A stretch of DNA of 64,000 bases from Isoetes taiwanensis. Lineage: Eukaryota; Streptophyta; Lycopodiopsida; Isoetales; Isoetaceae. The stretch spans positions 186,001-250,000 of the forward strand of contig JAJEKV010000216.1 in assembly GCA_021234155.1 (NCBI GenBank). The letters run 5' to 3'. Below the pieces are notes generated by a model. It did not search any database. It was not told where the DNA came from and worked only from the letters and a program-made list of their open reading frames with translations. Positions 11,900 to 24,700 of the stretch are shown here, piece by piece; the stretch's first letter is position 1; each line of letters starts with the position of its first letter. Both the position numbers and the translations under genes were made by a program.

Positions 11900-12902
11900 C
11901 TCATTATAATAGTAGAGATGCTAAATGTTGAGGGAGTATATTTTCAGCTTCCACAAATTGTTTATGTAGAATTGCGAAGTCTCTGTTCTTCTTCGAGAAC
12001 TTTTAACTCCTCAAGTTTGAGTTTACATTTGACACGCTCATTAACGGATGTAGGGTTCATTGCTTTTTGTACCTTGTTCCGCGTGCCAAGTTTCCATCCG
12101 AACGGTCTGCTCCAAATCTTTAATTTCTGCCTCCAACTCACGGTTTGGATTGAGCTTGAACTCCTCTGTTTTTTGTAGCCAAATCATTTGTGGCCCTGTC
12201 TTAAATTGTTCTCGGCCTCTTCCAACATCATTTTACGTAATTCAGAGGCCTTCTCATTGCCTTTCAGCTCACTTCCTACTGCTTCCAGATTCTTTGTGAT
12301 AAGTAAAACTGATTTTCCAATCTCCTGTACTGCATTCTCTAAGGTTTTTATGTTTTCATCACATGCACTGATATCATTTGATCCAGCTGCCACCTTTGGC
12401 TTTGCCTTCATTTCAGTTTTCCTAACATGTGCTACAACATCTGCCTCTATTTTTACTTGTCTATTGTTGTGGTATCTTTGGCATTGCACGCGACAAATGC
12501 ATTGATTTACTTTTGTGTTCCTGGGTGCAAGTATTGATCTAGTGCAATTTTCAAACGCAAAAGCAAGGGCGGTTGCTTTCTTACTTCTTTGTTGTGACAA
12601 TTCTTGTAGATTTTTCGGCAGAGTGTTTCCAACTTCTCTTGAAGATGCTCCTTTGCACAGTGCCATTTTATCTTTCCCTTGTTCAACTTCTTTGTCCAAA
12701 CAGAATCCCAATCTCGATCCGTGACATTATTTTCCAACCAAGCTTCTTCCTCGTGGGGCTTCACCCCCGAATTGCACAGACCTCTGATGCTGTGAAAGTC
12801 ATCCGCGCTCCATGCCTCCATCATCAACAGTGAAACACTGATCTGAGTTTTCGCGCCCAGGGGAAAAGGAGGGAGAAGGGCGTGGACGGCTTCGACGTCC
12901 AT
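11900..12902 (-). CDS. Unknown coiled-coil protein ORF (frameshifted)
   Basis: A reverse-strand frame starts with ATG at 12,902 and runs about 131 codons. It includes SIRGLCNSGVKPHEEEAW and DRDWDSVWTKKLNKGKIKW, then hands over by frameshift near 12,510-12,700 to an overlapping frame rich in Glu, Lys and Leu heptads (ENIKTLENAVQEIGKSV), continuing to about 11,990 with ELEAEIKDLEQTVRMETWHA. The latter half predicts a coiled coil. I do not recognise the N-terminal part. It has the same strand as the FCP1-like domain 1 kb downstream, and plant FCP1-like proteins can have long charged N-terminal regions, so one gene is plausible but unproven. Confidence 0.45.
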
Positions 12903-13945
12903 GAAGTTTCAAAGACTTAAAGTGCTTAAACGCTTCGCCAAAAGTTGTACCCCACTAGCGATTTTACACCCCTATATTGGAGTCAACATGATGTAAAAAT
13001 TTCACCCTAGTTATATGGAGCAGTGCATCTGGTTGAGACCTAACATGGAAGTTTCGTACCATATTCTTTACATCGAGGAGATGATGTCAGCTTTACCATT
13101 TTTCTTCACCTGGGCATCAAGATCATGAAGAACTCAACAAATGCGGTGGCAAATTCTGCCAAGAATGGCTCATGATCGGGCGCAGGATTTCAAAGGCTTA
13201 ATGGCTTAAACTTAGAATATAGGGTCAATGTAAGAGAGGACTTGCAATCCACCTGTGAAGGATAGGCTTGGCATAAGTGGATCGATAGATACATTTTTCT
13301 TTTCCACCCTTTCCTTATCGAGATTACTTGAAAGATACAAGGACCTTGTTCTTTGATGGAAGCATGCTATAAATCACGAGACTTAATCTTTGGTTTATGT
13401 GGTAGACCAACATTACTTGCATATATTTCATTGTCTTTAATGCCTGCCATTTTTTTCTTATCTACACAATCTCCCTCTCCCTCGAGGCGTCTTATTTAAC
13501 AAACCACGATCATGTAGGAATCAAAACAATACACACGGTTTTTTGTGTGATCGAATATTAAGCAAATATAAATAGATTTTGTTCCAAATGTTCGGGGTTA
13601 TGGCTTTGCATTGAGCCCCTTCACCCTCCGGCCATGGAGGGCAACCCTCCGTCTTGCAAAGACCTTGTTTTTGAAGGATCGGATATATATTAATTGGAAC
13701 TCATCAATGACATACATACGGCAAGTGATATCATACACCTACATACCATGTTTGGTTATGTAGGGATAACCACTCAGCTATGAAGTTAAACTTTTATAAA
13801 AGAATTGAAAGAGCATCGTGGGCTGGAAAGCCCACTCCTCCTCCTCAAATGCTGCAAGATATTGGCAGGCCTTTTGCTTCAAAGATGGCCATAAGCTGTT
13901 AGGATGGAGATATTCTTGAGAGAACGCAAATTTTCTCCGCCTTTT
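12903..13945. other. Intergenic, nothing recognised
   Basis: No frame with family resemblance and no clear repeat in this AT-rich stretch. Confidence 0.4.
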
Positions 13946-15005
13946 CTATATTAACCATAGAACCCATCCCTTGCATAAATTCAAAGCAATTCTTTTTCCA
14001 GTTTGCCAAAATAATGGATGTAGACCGAACAAGATCTCCTTTTCTGAAATAGAAGTCTCAAACACGTCCTTCAATTTTTCCCATACTGGACGGAGTTCTC
14101 TACAATTCATGAAACAGTGTTCAGTTGTTTCTACTTCTCGTCCGCACAAGGTTGAACTTGTTCACTAATGTGTTGACCCTGACTGCTCTATGGAAAATTT
14201 GCCATATTAGTGTGGATACCTTTGGTGGTAAGTGGCTCCTCCAAACCCATTTCCATATTTGAGTGACCTGGTGATCTTCTAATGTTAACTCCCATTGAGA
14301 AAGGAGACTTATCAGTTCATTCACGTGCAGGATCTTGTATGCCTTTGAAACAAAATCTTTTTTATCAAGATTTTCACGAGGTAGGCAGAAAGCACCTACT
14401 TGTGGAACTGCATAGGATGGAATATTGTCATGTACCATGTTCCAAATTCGCTTATCTTGCGTTTTCAAGTTAAATTCCCTCTGGAGTGACTCCCAGGAAC
14501 GTTGTACACCGCATCGATACAAATCTCCAATGCAAGACAAACCTGCACTGATCCATCTGTTTTGAGTTCTTTTGTTCACCACCGAGAAAAGTGGCACACG
14601 ACCTCTGTTGATTTCCACTTGCAACCACCACAAAGGCATGGACATAGAGGTACAATTTTTGATATCCGTGTGCCCGGTAACTTTTATTATCTCCCAAGCT
14701 CTTAATAATTCTTTAAGAAATGGTGAGGCTTCGTGATCTGGTCTCAATTTATAAAAGAGGGCCCAGGGCAGACGTGCTTTATGGAATGGTTTTCCGCAAG
14801 GTGTACAATGAATTAGAGATTGTTTGAGAAGCTCAAGGCACGGAGATTTGAATCTGGAGGATTTCCCACATGAATTTGCAAACTAGGATCTTCTTGTGTA
14901 ACTTGAAATCAAGCATTCCTAGTCCCCGTGAGATTTGGAACTCAAACACTTTCTCCATGCTACTTTGACATTTGCCCCCTCCTCATTTCCACCCCAGATA
15001 AAATT
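13946..15005 (-). mobile_element. LINE reverse transcriptase tail with zf-RVT domain
   Basis: The reverse strand encodes the C-terminal third of a plant non-LTR retrotransposon ORF2. In order: FIWGGNEEGA (about 15,000) and GLGMLDFK (about 14,920), the conserved thumb-side region of LINE reverse transcriptases; then a 208-codon frame (14,747-14,121) ending in LPPKVSTLIWQIFHRA; then CGREVETTEHCFMNC (14,149-14,105), the Cys/His zinc-binding zf-RVT motif. Single-base shifts separate the pieces. The polymerase core and endonuclease are absent, so this is a truncated dead copy, though the 3' end may extend below 13,946. LINEs normally copy RNA into nicked chromosomal DNA. Confidence 0.85.
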
Positions 15006-15047
15006 TTGCATCATTTTTTATAACTCTGCTAGTTTTGATTTAGGAGC

Positions 15048-18014
15048 CAACAGCCCCTTTTTTTGATCAATTAAAATATAGAGAAATTTTGCCCCTTCAT
15101 TCCAGTCAGTGTTGGGCAAAGTTGGGGCAACACTATCAACCAACCGGTTGAAAATTGAAAATTTTCCGGTTAAGTTAGTGTATTGTAGGAATTTTTCCAC
15201 AAGTTTTCTTATAGTTTTCTATTAAAACAATGTAAAAGGTTTGCCTAACACCGATTCAGATCAAATAAAAAATAAAGTAACTGTCTATTGTTTGCTGAGA
15301 AGAAGAAGATAGGTTAAAGAAAAAATAATTTCTTGCGTTTATTGGATCAAATAAAAAAATGGAGCAACGTTCTATTTTTCATTTCTTTAAATTTGTAACT
15401 CCAGCTTTTGTCTTTTGAGGATAGATAGTGACCAAGAACTTTACTTCATATCCGATCACGCCTTGACCCCTAAAAACCTGCGTTTTTCCCTTTGAGCTGC
15501 CTTTCTCATGCCTGTATTTTTCAAAAATGGCCCTAAGAACTATGTTTTATTTTATTTTTATTGCATGTAGCATCACTCGACTAATTTGTTTTTGTCTCTT
15601 GCAGTCCTTATCTCGACCAAATAGTACATGCTTGGGAGCAATGAAAAGATCATTTCATTAAAGAAAGGTCCCCAGAAGAGGGTGGTGACATCGTTGGACA
15701 TACAAGCACGTGGCCCATAAAGGAACTCCTCATACAAATTTCTATAAATGCAGAAGTTGCTCAGGACTAGGAGAGAGCTCCCAGCGCCTTCTCAGACTAG
15801 GTGGTTCATGTGTGAAGAGGGTGTAATGAGCCCATTTATAAATATAAGGTATCTCAAAACTAGTATTTTTGGGTGATTAAGTAAACGATTTGCATAATTT
15901 TTGTTGGAATTTGTGATCTATTGTCTACCCACCTAAGAAAATAGAGCCAAAATGTTCAACTAAGAATCTTTTTCAATTAGAACTTGATAGGTCTAATGCA
16001 TGTTTTGCGTTGCATTGTTCTTGTTCTCAACACGCTATCCAAGAAAACTGGAAGAAAAGCTTGGATGCACACTAATAGACAAAAATTCCAATTATGGCGG
16101 TTTCGGGTCTGGGGTGCTTCTTTTGTGTGAATTAACATGGTTCAAAAAAAAAAAATGGGAATGGAATGAGTCCCACTTTAATTAAATACGACTTTTATCT
16201 CCCGAGAATAAAGATGGAGAATTTTAGTTCATCTAGGATACATGCGCTTTATGGCTTAAATTTGACGGCCTTCACTTTGGTTTTTGCACTTTCACCTGTC
16301 AAAACAAGTAAAAAAATAGTATTGCAAATGAAAAATAGCGAATGACTAAATTCATGTCATAAGAAAAATTATTTCCCTCAAATGTGGTGTTGGAATTAGA
16401 GTTGTATTCAAAGTCGTAAGTTGATACGGTTGCATTTAAATGGCTAACACATGTTTGCATCCTAAAGATGTTTATATTATTTTTCTAATCTTTTGAGAAT
16501 ATTGATGAAGAACTCATCTTGGATATGCCTTACTGAGTTTAGTTTATTTTCCAATCTTGAATATTTCTTAAGAGTTCAGTTTATATCCTCCATTAACTAA
16601 CTAGTCGTTGTATTCAATTTAGGAAGTTGATACTGGTGTATTTAAATGCTTAAAATGCATGTTTGCATGATGTCCTACATTCATTTGCTTCCTGTCTAGA
16701 GGGCATAAATTCAACAATCATTGGAGCATGGCCCATACAATACATAGTTCTAGACTTATATGGAGTCTGAACGAAAATGAGCATTAGTTGTTTCACCAAA
16801 TTGGTGGCGGATCACGACACATGTGCATAGATGTCGTAGCTACTCTTTTGTATATGCAGCTATTGACTGAAAGTGTTTAACTTTAAAGTTTGTAGTTATT
16901 GTCCTCTATATTCTAAATGAGGTGCATCTGGACTACCACAGTTTGTTGATCCATCGATCCTACGCCCGCACTGGTATGTTGGAGCCTTTGGACACGTCTT
17001 CTCTCGCTTATGGTCATTTATGCTTGGGGGTGCTACCACGCTTGTTGGATCCATCGATCCTACGGCCCTGCACCATATGTTGGAGCCTTTGGACACATCT
17101 TCTCTCGCTTATGGCCGCTTATGCTTGGGGGTGCTTATGAGTATGAAATATGACATACGAGTTTGCCTAAGGTTTTGATGAAATATCGACCTCTTCACGG
17201 CTTCGCCTAAGGTCTTAGAATATGAAATACGGGGCCTCGAACCTCTACTAAAATAACTCAATGTTTTAATAAGACTACTTTGACCAATCTAACCCGCAAA
17301 ACTAACGCGGCTTATTTTCTATGTTAAATCTATGTTTGTTCAGATGCTTCCGATGTTTGCTTCAGATGTCGCCGCTTCAAATCTGCACGATTCATCTTCA
17401 TATTCAAGCCGGATGGGTGCACACCGATTTGGATTCACGGGGTTCAACTCCCCCCAGCTTTTTACTGATTTTTGTGTTCGTGAGAGGGTTTATTTTCCTT
17501 AAGAAAAAAACCAGTTTCAGAATCGATTTCTTGTGAAAAAATCAAATGTTTTATGCTTCTTATTTGTAATTGGTTGGGACTATCGGGGTTTGATTCCGGC
17601 CAAGAGATTTGTTTCTTGCTTGCGATCCGCGTGAGACCGGTTTATGGTTTTGTTCTTGTTGCTTCTTGTTCTTCTATATTTGTTCGTGTTTATTGCCTCT
17701 TGTTATATTCCGATTTTGCACCTCAGATCTGCTGTGGCGCTCTAATTCCAATTCCAGATTGGAGCGGATCTTGAGCGGATTGATTACCTAGTCTATCTGT
17801 CATCGGATTGAAGATTCTGCTCTGCTTGAAGCTCTACATGTATTTATGTGTATTTATGCATGTAGATGTATTGATTGTTTGAATATGCTAATCTAATGGT
17901 TTATAATCCAATGGTTCAGTAAAAAGAATAAGATAAGGTATGGATTAGAGATAAGGTATCGGTTAGAGATAAGGTATGGAAACATGAAACATGAATCCTA
18001 TTAAAGGAAACATG
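15048..18014. repeat. Dispersed repeat family A, copy 1
   Basis: The block from 15,048 matches 35,570-36,190 and 40,702-41,585, and the part from about 16,940 matches 61,270-63,835, all in the same direction. Relative to the other copies it has about 730 extra bases at 15,465-16,195. Its last shared bases are AAGGAAACATGAAAA. No reverse transcriptase, integrase or transposase is visible. It may be a non-autonomous element or a large LTR. Small indels between copies cluster at CAG/CTG sites. Confidence 0.75.
16941..17140. repeat. Tandem duplication of about 100 bp
   Basis: TTGTTGGATCCATCGATCC and the following GTTGGAGCCTTTGGACAC occur twice in direct succession. The copy of family A at 61,270-61,370 has the unit once. 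Confidence 0.85.
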
Positions 18015-20669
18015 AAAAGCACGAATATCCAATGGTTGGACATTATACATTGTCACACTTGCTATTTGTTGGAAATTTTTGACACAGAATATATAGCATA
18101 TGGTGCTAGGATTTATGGGCTATCGATACATCATGTGATTTTTGAATTATTTTGAAGAAGACTAAAGCAATGGTTGAAACCATTGAATATTTGGCAAAAG
18201 AATGGTCTAAAATGAGATGGAGGCAAACCAATTCAAAAATAGAATCCCCTAAGTGTAAGGGGTGATCTACACACGCCTAAGAGACCGGGAACCATGCCAC
18301 AGAGGCCGGAACCATGCCACGCCAGATCGAAGTTGTGAAGATATTTTTCATGCTCTTAAGTTCTTAAGTTCTCGATATTGTTTATTGATCATATAGTTCA
18401 TATGAATGTGAAGATATGACATTTACTTGAAATTTCAATGGTTGAATAAGCCTTGTGCTTTGTAAGAAACTTGGTTGAGTTGATTGTTAATGATATTGGA
18501 AGGGTGTTGATATAAAATTCTCATTCACCCCGACATGCCAGTTGCACCACCGCCACGTATAGCACCCTAACCTTCTGATGGGGAAGTGAGCTCCATGTCC
18601 ACGCCCAAACCGAAGTGCCATCGAGAACCTTGGAGCCATGGAGACCACTTGCTCAAGGGGCAAAGCAGGTCATGAATAGCCAAAGACCGATAACTAGACC
18701 GCACAAAACAAGAAGACACAACATCCTGGATGAACCTTCCAAACCCGCACCACCACATCATCCCGAGGGAACATGATTATAGTATTCATTTAAAGCTTTA
18801 TGCTTAAATGTGAGAAGGCCAGCATGGCAGAAGAATTGAGACCTGTTTATAGCTTTGTTCATGAGATTTTTAGGAGTATCAAGAGCTCACAGGCCAAGTC
18901 CTGCAAGCTATAGAGATAGATTGATAAAGACGTGAAGACTCATTTGCACAGTTCAAACATCCATTTGCAGACAAATATACAACGTCAAGGAAAGTTGGTC
19001 TTCATTGTTGTTTGAGATCCAATGAGACATCGCCATGTGGCGACCATTCTATTCCAGAATGAAATGTGTCTACACCATTCTGTCACGACCTCTTGCAGAA
19101 GGTTACCATCGGATCTGGACTGCCGCTGTAAACCATTCGGTTCTAGAGACCTGGAAAGCTTTAATAGAAAAACAGTGATATTTCTTCTTCTACCTTGCCG
19201 ATTTAGAGCTATAACAAAGATTTAGAGCAAGATTTATGGCTATGATGAAGATTTCTAAACCCAAAGCTTTGTGCTCGAGCTTCCTGAGAACTTGGTGAAG
19301 CTTTTTGCTGAGGATTTGCTTGCCGGAGATGCCTTTTCTTTATGCCATAGCACCGAACCAGCCTCAAAAAGCCATAGCTTTCCTTGATGTTGTAGAAGGA
19401 GAACAAGTCGTGGAGTCATGTCTTGCCTTGGACTTTTCCAACCAAATCTTGCCATTTCAAATACTAAGGCAAAAGTTGATGCAAGGAGGAGGTAATTGAT
19501 CATAGTCTACAATGTCCTCTTAACATCTGCTCTATTTGCTATGCATACAATACTTTATGTACAATACTTTCCTTGCATTATTAAGTACACATGTTGCAAC
19601 ATTTAAAGAGATCCAATGTTCACATTTATGAAGGTGCAAAATAGACCAGGAGCTAAGTTAACTACTGCAAATTAGAGAGTTTTAAATAAACCACTTAAAA
19701 AGCTGACAATGCAAACATGTATGCTCTTGTCACTGATGCCAACGTGAGTTCTTTTAGAGAATTAAGACCTACTCAGATGGTGTTAATATAATTTATCATA
19801 TTGTGTGCAGCTGCTATTCGTAAAAGAGCAAAACCAAAATATGTGTTGAATGTAGAAAACGATATCTCTTTATAAAAGCCTGTCCAGTATGTGCAGCCTT
19901 ATCGGCCATTACCGTTACCATACATTCTGATATAAAGGCAGTGGTTTGCAATCATTCGCACATGCCTTCTTTCGCAGCAATGTTAGGCCTCAATGCTCAA
20001 GTTGGAGCTGAAACTGTAGTTTGGAGAATACCTCGACCAAAAAACGTGCGTGCAAGCTGCAACTATGGTCTTTTCTGTGCCTGTCGTATTTCAAATAGAA
20101 GGTTCTCTTTCCAGCCCAATGTATAGAAGCAATGCAAACTTCACCCAGAAAACTGTTAAAATTTGAAGCCCTCGCCTGTAACATTCAACTGCACTGAGGT
20201 TCTTCTTACTCAAAATTGCATTGAGCAGCGCGACAGTGATGGCAATTGCACTCCATATATTGCCATTTCTAGAACAACGTATGCACCAAAAGAAATATGC
20301 ACTAAAAATGTCTGTTAGGCCTGGCTACAGTGGACAAACTGCAAGCTTCCGCAATATCCAACACTATATTGTTAAAGCCGATAGATTTTGAGAAGGGACA
20401 TGAATTATACATAGGACTCATACTAAGACTGCTTGGCCTATCTTTCACTTGTACATATGCATATACAGTTTCAAAAGAAACTAGAAATTTGTTGTGCTTT
20501 CTATGCCTCTTCATGCTTTAAAGAGACATGTTCTTGTAAGAAATGCATTCGCAGAAAAGAGAAGGCGTAAAAAATAACGTAACAATAAGCCCACTCCCTT
20601 CTCCTTTATCACAATTGATCAAGTACAATATACATGTGCAAATGTCGACATCTATGAAAGCCATTACAC
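18015..20669. other. Intergenic, no gene recognised
   Basis: AT-rich sequence with short frames only. Being downstream of the SRP-receptor exons (which read leftwards), it could hold their missing 3' exons, but I could not find the final G-domain motifs. Confidence 0.35.
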
Positions 20670-21795
20670 CGATTGAGCTTGGAGAGTTGGTCCATCGCAT
20701 CATTTCCCATCGAGTTTCTCCAACAAACACTATTGTATCCGGTCCGTTTCACATTTATCGCCTTTGATAAAGCTCAGATCAAGGGTGCATTGTCCCGCAC
20801 AAAATAAAATCTTTTAATGTATGTCTCCAAATGAGAAAACGATCACAAAGAATTGCGAGACATTTTCTTGGCTCGACATAAATCTCATCAAATCAAATAA
20901 AAGATGAGACTAATTTAAATGTTAAGTGGTTTCACCAAATTGAACAGATGCTTTGTTTTGCTCAAGAATGCTGCCCAAGTGTAAAAAGACATGCATGGCA
21001 CAACATGGAACATGACAAATAATGCGAAACATGAAGCCTGACAGATCCGTTCTTAATCTTTATGCTGCCAACATGAACCCAAGTGATCATCTATCAAGAT
21101 GCTAAGCATAAAATTCAAGAACCCGGCAGATTCTCATATTTGATGTAATGGGAAGTACAGAAAATAACTCAAGGGAGACAATTCAGAGAAATCTCAAAGA
21201 GCCTCAACCTTGAGACTTCCAAGAGGATTTTACATGCAACTTTGATAGAGAAAAAATAATAAAGGGCAGCCAAAAATAGAATGATCTCTCCTCAATCTTT
21301 GGCTTATATTAACTAGACAGAATGTGCAGAATTTTTTAACAGCTTGCATCCTCCCAGCGGTATCAACCAATACAACATCTTGTTTTGTCCGAATTGCCTC
21401 AGCAATGGCTTTCTTTACTGCGGCCGGGTCCTTTTCATATCCTTTCTCAAATATTAGTATTTGTTGAATGAAGAACATGCTCTTTTACTATTGGTTGCTT
21501 GTGAAAAACAAATTGTACATTCCATCAGAATCTAAGGTTACCTGCAATCTTCTGGCATAGGTACGTAGTTGTTCAACAGTACCATATCTGAATGTATCAC
21601 ATGCAGCCATCATGACACTAATATCATGCTGGAGAAGCCAGTATGCCACCTGCAAACATGTCCCTTTATATTAGCTTCTCAAATTGATAAAAAGATACGA
21701 GATTAGCATTGAAGGACTGTTTATAATCTTAGCCAAGTTGGTTGGCTTTCCAACGCCATTAACCCCTATAAAGACAATTATGTATGTCAATTGAA
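20670..21795 (-). pseudogene. SRP receptor alpha subunit, exons of the G domain
   Basis: Four exon-like blocks on the reverse strand, in order, match the GTPase domain of the signal-recognition-particle receptor alpha subunit, which docks ribosome-SRP complexes at the ER membrane. At 21,720-21,795: GVNGVGKPTNLAK, the P-loop, with Pro where Ser is expected after GK. At 21,542-21,649: an exon with good AG/GT borders reading VMMAACDTFRYGTVEQLRTY. At 21,344-21,461: FEKGYEKDPAA and DVVLVDTAGRMQ (the DTAGR switch motif). At 20,670-20,795: DNAPLM, then TIVFVGE, slightly frameshifted, ending at a GT donor. The N-terminal domain and last exons are missing, the P-loop exon lacks a GT donor, and the third block lacks an AG acceptor. 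A captured or decayed fragment fits best. Confidence 0.7.
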
Positions 21796-24700
21796 CGTTT
21801 TGGAGTTGAAATTCTCACCAAAGCAAGATCCTCCGTGGTCCTAGAACGATATACGTGAAAACCCGGGTGAGGGATTGATCATCTCTGAATCACAATAAGT
21901 TATAAGAAGATGGTCTATCGTGACTAACATTTGTGTGCCTATTGTTTGACTAACGATTCACCTCGAGGTTAAGGTAGGGTAACTTTTTATTGACCTACCC
22001 AGTTTTTTGACCATCACAAAGACACATATAAGCACCTTCACCAACACCCACCAATCCATTTGAGCTCGTCAATTCAATTGTGACTAAAATCGAACACGGA
22101 ACTTCAAAAGATATGTGTAATCCTCCAATGATTTCGCGGACTTTGTTTGTGCGATCAAACATTGGCGGAACCAAAACAAACACCGGCGAACCACATAGCC
22201 GGTTAGATTCGAACAGCGGCCCCTCAACAACATGGGTGACCGCCAATTTACTGCCAGTAGCAAGTTTGTAGCAATTTTCCGCATATTCTAAGGATATATC
22301 AAGAATATGCCGAAAACCCACATAAGAAAGGGATTGCCCCCCGAGGGGCAACCCAAAAATTGGGAAGTAAAAGAGTAATTTAAGGAGCATTATTGGACTA
22401 AAACCAATGCCATTTTACCATAGGATAAATCTTCACCATTTTACCCAAAAACCTCGACAAGTGAAGGCATATAAATACACGTATCCAAGATATATGAATA
22501 GAATACTAATATAGGCTTATACATTTCATTGCGAATATAGGTGACGTTACTATATGGTTATATTTTATTTGCCGATTGACTAGAATAACTAAACAATCTG
22601 CACATGCAAGCTATAGAAAAATCATCAGCCACATGTACCTCGTTACTATAATACTGAACACTGAACAGCTGTGGGGAATCGCCTTGGGGCAAGTTTGAGT
22701 CATGAGAGAATGCTAAGTATTGAACCTACGTCAATGTCATTGCAAGGGAATTGGATAAGCTGCTTCAACATGTACACTAACCTCAAAGAAGGGGTAGAGT
22801 ATGAATGAGACACATGTTTAGTAAATAATATAACGAGGCCTAAATTGTAGATCTAGTAAAATTCATCAAGCACATGCAGCATTTTCTATAGGGCACTAGG
22901 TGGTAGATTTAGCCCATGTAAACGTAGCCAGGAGAATATGAATAAGAGTTTCTTTATTTTAGTGTGAACTAGTAATGGTGGTGCCCGTTCTGCCGGGCAT
23001 AAGTTAAGAATGTATAAATGATGTTCAAGAGAATGATGAGATGCCCTAATGGATTGGTATTAGCTCAATATTCCGCTCCTTAATCAGCTAGCATCTTTAA
23101 CACTTACGTGGAGCATCATTTTGGAATAATTCTTAAAAACATAGCGTGTTTTAAGGCTCTTTCCTTTTGTTTTAGTCTTTAATCTCTCAAAAATAATAAC
23201 GATAATCTTCCTCTTATTGTGCAGAGCATGTCCCCTTTTGCTTTCCACGGCCACGCTTGTTGTTCCGCCTCTAAAGAACCGCTTTTTGCAATTGTCCGAC
23301 CTAACAATTGCATGTAAAAGCATGTCCTCTAATGCGGTAGTTGTACATGGCATGCAAAGAAATTCGAAGCTTCCTAAATGTAAACAACATGCCATACATA
23401 AAATATTGCTCTATATTTTTGGTTTCAATACCTCAAAGATTGAACTCATCGTGATAAACAAAAAAAAAAGGGGCTATGGGGGGAGAGGGTAAACAATAGT
23501 CTCTAGGCTTTTTGTTCATGAAACAATGGGCCACGTCTATTTTATAAAGGATATTGGAAACAATTGTTTATTTCCAAACCCTTAATCGAGATTGATGTTT
23601 ATGAGGGTGTTTATGCAAACTTCTCCCCAAATACCAAAACTAATTGGGCAAACATAATGTCTATTTCTTGATAATGCTCTAATGTTATCTTAACGTAATT
23701 TTAACGTTGCTTTTTTATTACTCAAAAAGCTGCAAGACATAAGTAATTGCTTCAATTAAAAATCTATAGCCCATGCACATGTTAACACTCTAAGCATTTT
23801 TACATGTAGTCCAATATTTGGGGCGATTTCGCTTGAATTCCACATCGACTATAGAATGTAAGTGAAATTCAATCAAACCATATGCACTTACATAAATTAA
23901 AACATTTTCAAGGCCTTTCCCACCAACTTTAATTCAGACTCCAAGGATAATTGTGTATCAGCACCATCTTCTACTATGGAGGCCGAGATTCGCCCATTCA
24001 ACAAAAGCCGGTAATCGCCAATCTTCAATCGCATGTGTGTGATCCGGTAAGAACGTTTCTCAAAAGGCTCGAAAGACCAACATAACATGTTGCAATGACC
24101 AATATCAATGGCTTTGCAAGAGGCAATCGCTTGGCTTGATAACCGATGTAGTCGCTCAAATGAAACTTCACACCAATGCTTTCGTCATCCGGTGGCCCTC
24201 TCAAAGGACACCGCAGTGGAATGCAAAAAGAGAACGTGCAATCCCGCAAGCACGCCAAGTAGCAGCAAAGATATGCCGTTTTCAATCGCCGAGCTTACAA
24301 AGGCAGCCATTCCTTCAAGAATCGAGCGTGATGGTACAGCCAGAGCAGAGGCGGTGGGAGCTCTGCAACCGCAAAGTGTTCGAGAGGACATCTTCCCCGT
24401 AATTTATACCAAAGAAAACCTTCAAAATCAGAGGCGATTGCAAAACCTAATTATAAATGCAAGAATTCAAAGAAACTAACATGCAATGCAAGGACTTCAA
24501 CGAATGGCCTCAAAGACATTGAGATCTTCTTCATCCCATGCCTTCCAATCAGCCACCAAATCTGCCCAAATCAGAGAATACGATCAATTTTCCGCGCCTC
24601 ACTTGAGAGGGGTTCGACATGTATTTAACCAACGCCCAAGAAGGAGTGATGCGTCGCTTAAGTGAAGGAGGTGGTAGTCGCCAAAGACCTTTAAAATCCC

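Noticed and set aside
15018..15200. 60-codon reverse ORF next to the LINE tail as part of the LINE
   Set aside because: The same sequence recurs at 35,575-35,720 without any LINE, so it belongs to repeat family A.
21995..22390. 131-codon reverse ORF as a real gene
   Set aside because: No domain, no neighbours, and its frame is not supported by any recognised motif.
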